From Muriicola sp041358175 (GTDB lineage Bacteria > Bacteroidota > Bacteroidia > Flavobacteriales > Flavobacteriaceae), in contig NZ_JBGKBE010000006.1 in NCBI RefSeq assembly GCF_041358175.1, positions 118,945 to 182,944 of the forward strand: a stretch of DNA of 64,000 bases. The letters run 5' to 3'. Below, piece after piece: positions 51,941-60,523 of the stretch. The notes under the pieces are model-generated. The model did no database searches, was not told the DNA's origin, and worked only from the letters and a program-made list of their open reading frames with translations. Position 1 is the first letter of the stretch. Every line of letters begins with the position of its first letter. The position numbers and the translations under genes are program-made.

Positions 51941-52588
51941 ATGGCAATACTTTCCAAAAAAGATTCCAAACTAATATTAGATCCTCTGGCGGATAATAAT
52001 CCTATTACTATTCAGGTACTTGGTATCTGTTCTGCCCTGGCGATCACAGCGGAACTCAAAGCATCCATTGTTATGGCCCTGTCGGTTGTATTTGTAATGG
52101 GCCTTGGGAATGTGGTCATCTCTCTGTTACGGAATGTGATTCCATCCAAAATAAGGATTATCGTGCAACTGGTCGTTGTGGCCGCTTTGGTGATTGTCGT
52201 GGATCAGGTGCTGAAAGCTTATGCCTATACTTTGAGTAAAACCCTGGCGGTGTTTGTCGGACTTATCATCACCAACTGTATCATCATGGGGAGGTTTGAA
52301 GCATTTGCTTTGGGGAATGGAGTTAAAAGATCCTTCCTAGACGGTATCGGAAATGCTGCCGGGTACGGTATTATTTTAATTATCGTTGGCTTTTTCAGGG
52401 AATTACTGGGTTCAGGTACCTTACTCGGATACGCCGTTTTGGGTAACCCCATTGAAAAGACCGGCCTTTATGCAATTGGATACGAAAACAACGGCTTTAT
52501 GCTATTGTCTCCCATGGCCCTTATCGTAGTAGGAATTTTAATCTGGGTACAACGAACGCGTAACCCGGCCTTGATAGAAGAAAATTAA
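51941..52588 (+). CDS. nqrD: Na+-translocating NADH-quinone reductase subunit D
   Basis: A 215-residue membrane subunit of six hydrophobic segments; motifs LGICSALAITAELKAS (with the conserved Cys) and TNCIIMGRFEAFALGN (second Cys). These cysteines of NqrD and NqrE hold an intramembrane iron-sulphur centre in the solved Vibrio structure. It starts one base after nqrC. Confidence 0.96.
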   Translation: MAILSKKDSKLILDPLADNNPITIQVLGICSALAITAELKASIVMALSVVFVMGLGNVVISLLRNVIPSKIRIIVQLVVVAALVIVVDQVLKAYAYTLSKTLAVFVGLIITNCIIMGRFEAFALGNGVKRSFLDGIGNAAGYGIILIIVGFFRELLGSGTLLGYAVLGNPIEKTGLYAIGYENNGFMLLSPMALIVVGILIWVQRTRNPALIEEN

Positions 52589-52609
52589 ACCAGCTTTTAA
52601 ACACGAAAT

Positions 52610-53350
52610 ATGTTAGAGCACACAGAATTATTTTTTAAGTCGATTTTTATTGACAACATGGTATTCGCAACCTTCCTGGGGATGTGTTCCTATCTGGCCG
52701 TATCCAAAAAGGTGACTACGGCAGTAGGTCTTGGTGCCGCAGTAATTTTTGTCCTTGCCGTAACGGTTCCTTTGAACTGGCTCCTGGATCAATATTTACT
52801 CAGAGATGGTGCCCTTGCCTGGTTAGGACCAGAATATGCAGATTACAACCTGAGCTTTCTCTCCTTTATACTCTTTATTGCTACTATAGCGACTATGGTT
52901 CAACTCGTAGAAATTGTCGTGGAAAAATTTTCTCCGGCACTTTATAATTCCCTTGGAATATTTTTGCCACTTATTGCAGTAAACTGTGCAATTCTTGGCG
53001 GGTCATTATTTATGCAGGCCAGGGAAATTTCCTCTCTCGGACTGGCCTTTAACTACGGACTTAGTTCTGGGATCGGCTGGTTTTTAGCCATCCTCGCTAT
53101 TGCGGCCATCCGTGAAAAAATCAGGTACTCCAATGTGCCACCACCCTTAAGAGGCCTGGGGATTACCTTTATCATTACAGGCCTTATGGCGATTGGCTTT
53201 ATGAGTTTTGGAGGGATGCTAACCGGGGGCGATGAGGTTCCTGTTGCGGCTGAAGATACTACTGCACAGCAGGAGGAAGAGGAAAAGAAAAAATTGGAAG
53301 AGGAAACGGCACAGAATACCGTTACCTATAACGCTATAGAAAAAGAATAA
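52610..53350 (+). CDS. nqrE: Na+-translocating NADH-quinone reductase subunit E
   Basis: A 246-residue paralogue of NqrD with six membrane segments; motifs FLGMCSYLAVSKK and VNCAILGGSLFMQ give the two cysteines of the intramembrane Fe-S site. The C-terminus is extended by about 40 residues, with a charged stretch (EEEEKKKLEEET), compared with the Vibrio subunit of about 198 residues. This cytoplasmic or periplasmic tail is unexplained but I have seen such extensions in Bacteroidota. Confidence 0.95.
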   Translation: MLEHTELFFKSIFIDNMVFATFLGMCSYLAVSKKVTTAVGLGAAVIFVLAVTVPLNWLLDQYLLRDGALAWLGPEYADYNLSFLSFILFIATIATMVQLVEIVVEKFSPALYNSLGIFLPLIAVNCAILGGSLFMQAREISSLGLAFNYGLSSGIGWFLAILAIAAIREKIRYSNVPPPLRGLGITFIITGLMAIGFMSFGGMLTGGDEVPVAAEDTTAQQEEEEKKKLEEETAQNTVTYNAIEKE

Positions 53351-53352
53351 GC

Positions 53353-54660
53353 ATGATTTTAGCTACAAGTACTTTAGGTACCATATTGATCACAGTAATA
53401 GCCTTCCTGGTGCTGTTATTACTTTTGGTTGCCCTTTTACTTTTTACTAAAGAAAAATTATCCCCTTCAGGTCCTGTTACCATTACTATTAATGGGGAAA
53501 AACAAGTTGAAGTGGCATCCGGGAGTTCACTTTTGTCCACCCTGGGAAATCAGAAAATTTTCCTTCCCTCGGCCTGTGGCGGAGGTGGAACCTGTATCCA
53601 GTGTGAATGTCACGTATTGTCGGGAGGAGGAGAAGCCCTGCCTACAGAAACGCCTCATTTTTCAAAGAGAGAACTCAATGAAGGAGCAAGACTCGCCTGC
53701 CAGGTGAAGGTGAAGCAGGATATGAATATTACCATACCTGAAGAGGTTTTTGGGATAAAGAAATGGGAAGGAACTGTCGTTCGAAATTACAACGTAGCTT
53801 CCTTCATTAAGGAATTTGTAGTAGAAATTCCGGAGGATATGAATTACAAGGCTGGGGGATATATCCAGATTGAAATCCCCCCCTGCGAGATTAAGTATTC
53901 CGATATCGATATTACCGCACATCCCGAAGAGCATGAAACTCCTGATAAATTTCAGACTGAATGGGATAAATTCAATCTCTGGCCTTTGGTGATGAAGAAT
54001 ACAGAAGTGGTAGAACGGGCGTATTCCATGGCATCCTATCCAGCTGAGGGAAGGGAGATCATGTTGAATGTCCGGATTGCAACTCCACCCTGGGATAGGG
54101 CCAAGAATGGCTGGATGGATGTAAATCCCGGAGTAGCTTCATCATATATCTTCGCCCAAAAAGAGGGAGATAAGGTTACCATTTCAGGACCTTATGGCGA
54201 ATTCTTTATCAATGAATCTGAAGCAGAAATGCTCTACGTTGGAGGAGGAGCAGGGATGGCGCCAATGCGATCGCATTTGTATCACCTTTTCAAAACGCTT
54301 AAAACCAATAGGAAAGTGACCTACTGGTACGGGGGACGCTCTAAAAGAGAACTGTTCTATATAGACCATTTTAAAAGACTGGAAGAAGAATTTCCAAATT
54401 TCAAATTCTATATGGCTTTATCCGAGCCTTTGGAAGAAGATAACTGGAAGGTAAAAGAAGACCTGGATGCTCCCGGTGATGGCTTTGTCGGTTTTATTCA
54501 CAATTGTGTGATCGATAATTACCTGAGCAAGCACGAAACCCCGGAAGATATTGAGCTGTATTTTTGTGGTCCTCCACTGATGAACAAGGCAGTTCAAAAA
54601 ATGGGAGAGGATTTTGGAATACCTGATGAAAATATCCGATTCGACGACTTCGGAGGATAA
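53353..54660 (+). CDS. nqrF: Na+-translocating NADH-quinone reductase subunit F
   Basis: The NADH-oxidising subunit, 435 residues. It has an N-terminal membrane helix (residues about 7-30), a [2Fe-2S] domain (SACGGGGTCIQCECHV plus LACQVKV), an FAD domain (AYSMASYPAEG) and an NADH domain (YVGGGAGMAPMRSHL; CGPPLMNKAV near the end). Electrons pass from NADH via FAD and the cluster to the membrane subunits. It is the last nqr gene; a terminator follows. Confidence 0.96.
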   Translation: MILATSTLGTILITVIAFLVLLLLLVALLLFTKEKLSPSGPVTITINGEKQVEVASGSSLLSTLGNQKIFLPSACGGGGTCIQCECHVLSGGGEALPTETPHFSKRELNEGARLACQVKVKQDMNITIPEEVFGIKKWEGTVVRNYNVASFIKEFVVEIPEDMNYKAGGYIQIEIPPCEIKYSDIDITAHPEEHETPDKFQTEWDKFNLWPLVMKNTEVVERAYSMASYPAEGREIMLNVRIATPPWDRAKNGWMDVNPGVASSYIFAQKEGDKVTISGPYGEFFINESEAEMLYVGGGAGMAPMRSHLYHLFKTLKTNRKVTYWYGGRSKRELFYIDHFKRLEEEFPNFKFYMALSEPLEEDNWKVKEDLDAPGDGFVGFIHNCVIDNYLSKHETPEDIELYFCGPPLMNKAVQKMGEDFGIPDENIRFDDFGG

Positions 54661-54683
54661 GGTATTATTCAATGTATACAACT

Positions 54684-54715
54684 AAAACCGATATCCCACG
54701 ATATCGGTTTTTTTA
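54684..54715 (+). terminator. Terminator after nqrF
   Basis: AAAACCGATATC and GATATCGGTTTT form a perfect 12-base-pair stem with loop CCAC, followed by a T run. It lies 23 bases after nqrF. The next gene begins only 11 bases after it, so some readthrough to the 118-residue gene and apbE is possible. Confidence 0.9.
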
Positions 54716-54726
54716 TCCTGTACAAG

Positions 54727-55083
54727 ATGAAAGAACTTACGGAACAAGAACTGCATAACCTCGCCATGAACATAGTGGGGAAAGAACTGGAGGCCGAGGG
54801 TTTTGAATTTATGGGGGTTAACAGCAAGCTCCGGAAAAACCCGCAATTTGTGTGTCTGAAGGATAAAGAATTGCATTTTATTGTAGTGCGGAATATTCCT
54901 TATCCGGAAAACCCTTCAGAATACGATAAAGATCTCATGGCTACAGTAAAAGAACACGCCCTGAAATTTGAAGCACGTACCTATTATGCAGGTGTTGGTA
55001 TTTCCAATGCGGCCAACAGGGATCATCCGGTTTTGCTGAATCAAGAATACATGGTACACTATGAAGGTCTCATTGAAATATAA
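54727..55083 (+). CDS. Small conserved protein between nqrF and apbE (function unknown)
   Basis: A 118-residue cytosolic protein beginning MKELTEQELHNLAMNIVGKE, with LRKNPQFVCLKDKELHFIVVR and a mixed alpha/beta pattern. Homologues in Flavobacteriia are often called 'NqrF', which is wrong: no Fe-S, FAD or NADH motif is present. Its position between nqrF and apbE suggests a link to Nqr assembly or flavinylation, but this is inference. Its end overlaps the apbE start by 23 bases. Confidence 0.8.
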   Translation: MKELTEQELHNLAMNIVGKELEAEGFEFMGVNSKLRKNPQFVCLKDKELHFIVVRNIPYPENPSEYDKDLMATVKEHALKFEARTYYAGVGISNAANRDHPVLLNQEYMVHYEGLIEI

Positions 55084-56089
55084 TTTCCTGCTGTTTCTCC
55101 TTCTGGGGATAGCCCTTACCCTGATTGGCTGCGGTAAGGAGGAAAGATGGATTAAAAACACCGAATTAGGAGAGGCTCTGGGAACTACCTACTCCATTAT
55201 TTACATATCAAAAGACACCCTAAATCTCCAGCGACAGATCGATTCGGTTTTCCGGGTGGTGAACCAGTCCATGTCGACCTATATTCCCGATTCTGATATT
55301 TCAAGGATCAACAGAGGAGATTCCACTGTAGTCGTGGATGAGATGTTCAGGGAAGTCCTGGCCTTATCTCGTGAAGTGTACCATACCACAAACGGATATT
55401 TTGATCCAACGGTAGGTATCCTGGTCAATGCATGGGGATTCGGGCCGGGGCAGGCAATAACAATGGACAGCGCCGAAGTAAACAGGCTTAAGATGTTTGT
55501 GGGCTTAGATAAGATTGAACTTACAGCTGACAATCAAATCAGGAAAAAATATCCGGAGATGCAACTCGACTTTAATGCGATTGCAAAGGGATATGCTATA
55601 GACAGGTTAGCGGTGATGCTGGATCAAAACCAAATTGAAAATTATCTCGTTGAAGTAGGAGGGGAGATTGTTGCAAAAGGAATTAACGAACTTAAAGAGC
55701 AACCATGGGTGGTTGGCATAGACGATCCTCAGGTGGAACACGGACGCCGACTAAAGATTACACTCAACCTAAGGGATGAAGCCCTGGCTTCGTCAGGTAA
55801 TTACCGGAAGTTCAGGATAGATTCCCTCACAGGAGAAAAATTCGTTCATACCATCGATCCTAAATCCGGATTTACAAGGAATTCAAATGTCCTTGCGGCC
55901 AGCGTGATCGCTTCCAATTGTGCTCTTGCCGATGCCTATGCAACGGCATTCATGACGATGGAACTCGACAGTTCTATGGTATTTCTTGAAGGAAAGAAGG
56001 AGCTTGAGGCATATCTTATTTATATAGACCTACATGGAGAAGTGCAAGAATCTTTTACCCCCGGATTTCTGGAACGCGTGAGGAAGTGA
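55061..56089 (+). CDS. apbE: FAD:protein FMN transferase ApbE (lipoprotein)
   Basis: ApbE covalently attaches FMN to threonine residues of NqrB and NqrC. The 342-residue product has a lipoprotein signal (LTLIGC, Cys24), so it is anchored facing the periplasm. Motifs: LGTTYSIIYI, MSTYIPDSDISRIN, DPTVGILVNAWGFGP, DFNAIAKGYAID, VEVGGEIVAKG, TIDPKSGF and the metal-binding ALADAYATAFMTM. It overlaps the small gene upstream and closes the nqr region, matching its role. It meets the methyltransferase gene end to end. Confidence 0.95.
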   Translation: MKVSLKYNFLLFLLLGIALTLIGCGKEERWIKNTELGEALGTTYSIIYISKDTLNLQRQIDSVFRVVNQSMSTYIPDSDISRINRGDSTVVVDEMFREVLALSREVYHTTNGYFDPTVGILVNAWGFGPGQAITMDSAEVNRLKMFVGLDKIELTADNQIRKKYPEMQLDFNAIAKGYAIDRLAVMLDQNQIENYLVEVGGEIVAKGINELKEQPWVVGIDDPQVEHGRRLKITLNLRDEALASSGNYRKFRIDSLTGEKFVHTIDPKSGFTRNSNVLAASVIASNCALADAYATAFMTMELDSSMVFLEGKKELEAYLIYIDLHGEVQESFTPGFLERVRK

Positions 56090-56857
56090 TCAGGGTTTAT
56101 GTACCAGGGGTACGACTTCATTTTTTGCAAGGCGGAATCGCTCAACCTCCTCTTCTGACATCTGAGAGGCGTATGGCAGAGGTTCTACCTTGAATCCGGC
56201 CTCTGTAAGTTTTTGAAAATAATCCCGGCCGTAGATTCTCACATGGTCATACTGGCCAAAAATCTCGGCTCTTTTTTTCTTATCGGTAATACTGTCATCT
56301 TCAAAAGTAACTTCCCGATTGAGATCCTGCGGAATTTGAAAAATTCCCCATCCTCCCTTTTTCAAAACGCGGAAGAGCTCTGACATGGCCTTTTTGTCAT
56401 CAGGGATATGTTCAAGGACATGATTGCACAGGATGATATCAAAACTGTTATCTTCAAAAGGAAGGTCACAAATGTCAGCTTTAACATCCGCCAGGGGAGA
56501 ATTGAGATCTGTAGTTGTGTAATTTAGGTTTTGCAGCTTACGAAATCTCTGATAGAATGCCTGTTCAGGGGCAAAATGCAGCACCTTGTAGGCTTTGCTG
56601 AAGAAATCGGTTTCTCTACTCAGGTAAAGCCATAGTAGTCGGTGTCTTTCCAGGGAAAGCGTAGAAGGAGAGAGGACATTCTCACGTGGCTTTTCATAGC
56701 CGTAGGGAAGAAATTTCCGGAAACTCTTCCCATCAATAGGATCAGTATATCGATTTCCCTTAAGCGCAAATGCCAGCAAGGGTCTGACCCAGTAACTCAT
56801 TCTAATCAGAAGAGGGCGGGGAAATAGTTTTAATATGTATTTAAAGACTTTTTTCAC
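56090..56857 (-). CDS. SAM-dependent methyltransferase (class I)
   Basis: A 255-residue protein with the methyltransferase type 11 pattern: VLHFAPEQAFYQRF (modified SAM loop), LADVKADICDLPFEDNSFD, ILCNHVLEHIPDDKKAM and FRVLKKGGWGIFQIP. The N-terminal 35 residues are basic and hydrophobic (KYILKLFPRPLLIRMSYWVR). The substrate is unknown; related proteins modify glycans or lipids. It is the last gene of a probable gpmI-map-methyltransferase unit (gaps of 24 and 15 bases). Confidence 0.88.
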   Translation of the reverse strand: MKKVFKYILKLFPRPLLIRMSYWVRPLLAFALKGNRYTDPIDGKSFRKFLPYGYEKPRENVLSPSTLSLERHRLLWLYLSRETDFFSKAYKVLHFAPEQAFYQRFRKLQNLNYTTTDLNSPLADVKADICDLPFEDNSFDIILCNHVLEHIPDDKKAMSELFRVLKKGGWGIFQIPQDLNREVTFEDDSITDKKKRAEIFGQYDHVRIYGRDYFQKLTEAGFKVEPLPYASQMSEEEVERFRLAKNEVVPLVHKP

Positions 56858-56872
56858 CCTTTTCCAATAGCA

Positions 56873-57691
56873 TTAGAGCTGTAGTTTAGTGGCACGAAAG
56901 GCATCTTCTTCATCACTGACGATTCCGAGGGCATCGTAGATATATTGGAAGGTGGAAAGGAGTTCGGGTTTACCGTTTACCAGGGCAACGTCATGCTCAA
57001 AATGAGCACTTGGTTTTCCATCGGCGGTCAAAATGGTCCAGCCATCCCGGAGTTGTTTTATCCTGCGTGTTCCCATATTGACCATAGGCTCAATCGCAAC
57101 GACCATTCCTTCAACAAATTTTTTCCCTCTTCCCCTTTTTCCGTAATTAGGCATTTCGGGTGATTCGTGTAAATCCCTGCCCAGGCCATGGCCTACTAAT
57201 TCTCTTACAATTCCATAGCCTTCGGCCTCACAATGCTGCTGGATGGCATAGGCCACATCACCCACCCGGTTGCCAATTCTGAATTGTTCAATTCCCTTGT
57301 AGAGCGATTCCTTGGATATCCTCAGTAATTTTTTTGCTGCCTCATCTACAGAACCCACTTCGAAGGTGTAGGCATGGTCTCCATAAAATCCATTTTTCAA
57401 AGCTCCACAATCAACGGATAGTATGTCCCCGTCTTTTAGAGCTTCTTTATTTGGAATTCCATGAACCACCTGGGCATTCGGACTTAGATTGAGCGTATTA
57501 GGGAAATCGTACATTCCCAGAAAACCAGGTTCGGCACCGTGGTCCCTAATAAATTCTTCTGCCAGTTTGTCGAGGTGTAAACCTGTTACACCCGGTCTGA
57601 TTTCCTTGGCCAGCATGCCAAGTGTTCTGGAGACAATTAAGGCGCTCTCACGCATTAATTCAATTTCTTCTGCCGTCTTTACTTGAATCAT
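56873..57691 (-). CDS. map: Type I methionine aminopeptidase
   Basis: The 272-residue enzyme removes N-terminal Met from new proteins in the cytosol. The five metal ligands fall in the expected motifs: SVDCGALKNGFYGDHA (two Asp), GHGLGRDLHESPEMPN (His), AIEPMVNMG (Glu) and HFEHDVALVN (Glu). The N-terminus lacks a zinc finger. It follows gpmI by 24 bases and precedes the methyltransferase. Confidence 0.95.
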   Translation of the reverse strand: MIQVKTAEEIELMRESALIVSRTLGMLAKEIRPGVTGLHLDKLAEEFIRDHGAEPGFLGMYDFPNTLNLSPNAQVVHGIPNKEALKDGDILSVDCGALKNGFYGDHAYTFEVGSVDEAAKKLLRISKESLYKGIEQFRIGNRVGDVAYAIQQHCEAEGYGIVRELVGHGLGRDLHESPEMPNYGKRGRGKKFVEGMVVAIEPMVNMGTRRIKQLRDGWTILTADGKPSAHFEHDVALVNGKPELLSTFQYIYDALGIVSDEEDAFRATKLQL

Positions 57692-57715
57692 AAGCTTCTG
57701 GGGTCACTAAATGCG

Positions 57716-59233
57716 TTATACTAGTGAATTCTGAGTCATCGTCTCGGGTTTTTCAATACCCATCATATGTAGAATTGTAGGTGCAATATCACCAAGAACG
57801 CCGTCTTTTACTTCTTTTATGTCTTCGTCTACTACGATCAGCGGCACAGGGTTGGTGGTGTGTGCAGTGTTTGGACTGCCATCCGGATTGATCATCGTAT
57901 CGCAATTTCCGTGATCAGCAATGATTATTGAGCTATATCCGTGTTCCAGTCCTTTTTTCACTACCGCTTCGGCACAACTATCAACTGTTTCCACCGCTTT
58001 GATTGCAGCTTCCATAATACCGGTATGTCCTACCATATCGGGGTTTGCAAAATTCAGACATACAAAGTCGGCTTCTTTCTTTTCTAATTCAGGAAGAATA
58101 GCATCCCTGATTTCATAAGCACTCATCTCGGGTTTAAGGTCGTAGGTAGCTACTTTTGGCGAAGGGCACATAATACGTTTTTCACCTTCAAACGGAACTT
58201 CCCGTCCGCCATTGAAGAAAAAGGTAACGTGGGGGTACTTTTCGGTCTCTGCTATACGGATTTGTTTTTTTCCGGCCTTGGCGAGGACTTCGCCCAGGGT
58301 GTCCCGGAGATTCTCTTTCCCATAAACTACTTTGATGCCTTTAAAAGAATCATCGTAATTAGTGAGTGTAACATAATACAGATCAAGGGTCTTCATCTGA
58401 TGGTCTGGGTGATCTTTTTGTGAAAGGACCTCGGTAAGCTCCCGCCCTCGATCGGTTCGGAAATTAAAAAATATGACAACATCATTTTCTTTGATGGTTG
58501 TCAGTGCCTGACCACCCTTGTCTGTAACCACAATGGGTTTGAGGAATTCGTCTGTAAGGCCATCGTCGTAACTTTTTTGCATTGCAAGCGAAGGATCGGC
58601 AGTTTTTTCGCCTTTCCCGTGCACCATCAGATCGTATGCCAATTTTATACGTTCCCAGCGTTTATCACGGTCCATGGCATAGTAACGCCCAATCACGGTG
58701 GCCAATTGTGTATTTTTTTCTTTGCAATATTCCTGCAGGTCTCGTATAAATCCTTTTCCACTCCTGGGGTCAACATCACGTCCGTCAGTAAAGGCATGGA
58801 TATAAACATTTTTCAGATCATGGCCTTCAGCTGCGTCGATCAGACCTTTTAGGTGATCGGTGTGGCTATGAACCCCACCATCACTGACAAGCCCCAGGAA
58901 ATGGACACTTTGTCCGTTCTTTTTGGCATAATTAAAAGCTTCTCTGATTACAGCTTCATCCTTCATACGGTCTTCTTTCACCGCCTTGTTGATCTTGGCA
59001 AGGTCCTGATATACAATTCGACCAGCTCCAAGATTCATGTGTCCTACTTCACTGTTTCCCATTTGTCCGTCTGGTAATCCAACATTCATTCCATCCGTCA
59101 ATAGATTACTATTAGGATATTTGTTGTAAAGGGAACTGACAAAGGGAGTATTGGCCTGATCCACTGCCGAAACCTTAGGATCAGGGGATTTACCCCAGCC
59201 ATCCAGGATCATAAGGATTACTTTTTTATTCAT
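57716..59233 (-). CDS. gpmI: 2,3-bisphosphoglycerate-independent phosphoglycerate mutase
   Basis: GpmI interconverts 3- and 2-phosphoglycerate in glycolysis and gluconeogenesis. The 505-residue protein has the alkaline-phosphatase-type metal sites: MILDGWG (residues 8-14), the phosphoserine region MGNSEVGHMNLGAGR (Ser61), VCLNFANPDMVGHTG and IIIADHGNCD. It leads the gpmI-map unit; a promoter box lies 27 bases before the start. Confidence 0.96.
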   Translation of the reverse strand: MNKKVILMILDGWGKSPDPKVSAVDQANTPFVSSLYNKYPNSNLLTDGMNVGLPDGQMGNSEVGHMNLGAGRIVYQDLAKINKAVKEDRMKDEAVIREAFNYAKKNGQSVHFLGLVSDGGVHSHTDHLKGLIDAAEGHDLKNVYIHAFTDGRDVDPRSGKGFIRDLQEYCKEKNTQLATVIGRYYAMDRDKRWERIKLAYDLMVHGKGEKTADPSLAMQKSYDDGLTDEFLKPIVVTDKGGQALTTIKENDVVIFFNFRTDRGRELTEVLSQKDHPDHQMKTLDLYYVTLTNYDDSFKGIKVVYGKENLRDTLGEVLAKAGKKQIRIAETEKYPHVTFFFNGGREVPFEGEKRIMCPSPKVATYDLKPEMSAYEIRDAILPELEKKEADFVCLNFANPDMVGHTGIMEAAIKAVETVDSCAEAVVKKGLEHGYSSIIIADHGNCDTMINPDGSPNTAHTTNPVPLIVVDEDIKEVKDGVLGDIAPTILHMMGIEKPETMTQNSLV

Positions 59234-59260
59234 TTTTATAGAGGTACTTCAATTATCTGT

Positions 59261-59268
59261 CAAAAATA
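59261..59268 (-). promoter_or_regulatory. Putative -7 box of gpmI
   Basis: TATTTTTG on the minus strand fits TAnnTTTG, 27 bases before the gpmI ATG. Confidence 0.45.
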
Positions 59269-59370
59269 GCACGATTTAACGGGGATTGCCACATTTACGT
59301 CCCCTTTTTCCCTGATACTCTTGTATTCACGATTTTAACAATGTATCTATTCCCATCGAGCTATAAATAA

Positions 59371-59400
59371 AGAAACCCCCGAATATATCCGGAGGTTTTC
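59371..59400 (-). terminator. Terminator after the 55-residue gene
   Basis: On the minus strand AAACCTCCG pairs with CGGGGGTTT (one G-T pair that is a mismatch on the other strand), followed by CTTTATTT. It lies about 40 bases after the small gene's stop. Confidence 0.75.
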
Positions 59401-59440
59401 CATAGTATATAAAATACCCTAGTGTTCTCGCAAAAGGGCC

Positions 59441-59608
59441 TTAGAATTCAAAACCTGTAAAAGCTCTGTACAAGAATGCATAAACTGCCATCAGCAGCAT
59501 TAATGCGCAAAATGCCGAATACACCTTTAAAAGTAAGACCACATATTCTGGTTTGCAGTCATCAAAGGCTTGCTGGTATAAGTTTTTAAAGTGTGTGAGT
59601 GTTCCCAT
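59441..59608 (-). CDS. Small membrane protein (55 aa, DUF6747-like)
   Basis: The gene encodes 55 residues beginning MGTLTHFKNLYQQAFDDC. A hydrophobic helix (residues about 30-46) precedes the C-terminal motif YAFLYRAFTGFEF. The pattern of an amphipathic N-terminus, one membrane segment and a final F-x-R-A-x-T-G-F matches a small flavobacterial family I recall as DUF6747, of unknown function. A minus-strand terminator follows, supporting a real transcript. It is too short for many gene finders. Confidence 0.75.
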   Translation of the reverse strand: MGTLTHFKNLYQQAFDDCKPEYVVLLLKVYSAFCALMLLMAVYAFLYRAFTGFEF

Positions 59609-59728
59609 ATAGTTTTAGTGTTCTTAAAGCTATAAGGGGTTAAATCGGGGGCAAAATATGACTTGGGAGAAATCCAAAGATAGAAAAAAAAGGACAAGAA
59701 CCTAATTTTGATCGATTAATAACCTCAA

Positions 59729-60493
59729 TTACCCGCCTTCGTATTTTCTGATCGATTCTTTGATTCTGGCGATACGATTGTCGGGATCTGGATGGGTACT
59801 CTGGAATTCCGGTGCCCGGTTAGGTCCGGCCGCTTCTTTTAAAATTTCCATTACCCTGATCATTTCTTCGGGCTCATATCCGGACCGTACCATAAAAAGT
59901 ACGCCCAGATCATCACTTTCCAGTTCGTCTCCCCGTCCATTCTTAAGAAGTGTATTCTGTCCGATACTCCCAACTATATTTCCAGCGTCGGCTCCTACCT
60001 GGGCTCCCATGCTCACTGTTTTCCAGAAATTGCTCTCGGCTATGCGTTCTGCAGAATGCCTGCCGATAACATGACCTATTTCATGTCCAAGGACCCCGGC
60101 TAACTGGGCTTCATTGAGTTGAGAAAAGAGGGCATAGGTAATGAAGATCTGCCCGCCTGGCAGGGCAAAGGCATTGATAGTTTTATTGTCGGCAAGGAGG
60201 TGGAATTCGTATTCGTAAGGTGTTTCTCGGGCGATGCTATTTCGCACAAGCTTATCTCCAACCGCATCTACATAGGCCTGCATGCGGTCATCTCCGTATA
60301 GTCCGCCGTACTGTTGAGCAATCTGGGGGGTACTTTGTAAGCCAATAGCAATTTCCTGTTCGGCTGTCATATTGATGTTCTGGACCCTGCCTGTATAAGG
60401 ATTTTTCTCTTTGTTACTGCAGCGTTGAACCATTGCAAAGGCGACGATGGCCAGGCCGATGAATATTCTTAATTTCCAGTTTGCCCTTCTCAT
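59729..60493 (-). CDS. M48 family metallopeptidase
   Basis: A 254-residue zinc peptidase with the motif HEIGH (137-141, in LAGVLGHEIGHVIGRHSAE) and a downstream Glu in DELESDDLGVLFMVRSGY (third zinc ligand). An N-terminal hydrophobic segment (residues about 9-22) suggests export to, or anchoring at, the periplasmic side. It resembles BepA/LoiP-like peptidases that take part in outer-membrane quality control; the C-terminus has no TPR domain, so the LoiP-like subgroup is more likely. Ends at EGG. Confidence 0.92.
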   Translation of the reverse strand: MRRANWKLRIFIGLAIVAFAMVQRCSNKEKNPYTGRVQNINMTAEQEIAIGLQSTPQIAQQYGGLYGDDRMQAYVDAVGDKLVRNSIARETPYEYEFHLLADNKTINAFALPGGQIFITYALFSQLNEAQLAGVLGHEIGHVIGRHSAERIAESNFWKTVSMGAQVGADAGNIVGSIGQNTLLKNGRGDELESDDLGVLFMVRSGYEPEEMIRVMEILKEAAGPNRAPEFQSTHPDPDNRIARIKESIRKYEGG

Positions 60494-60523
60494 GTTCTGT
60501 AATTAAGCCATCCTTTTATCTCA

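Noticed and set aside
54727..55083. Calling the 118-residue gene after nqrF a second nqrF
   Set aside because: It has no Fe-S cysteines, FAD or NADH motifs; the name comes only from its neighbours.
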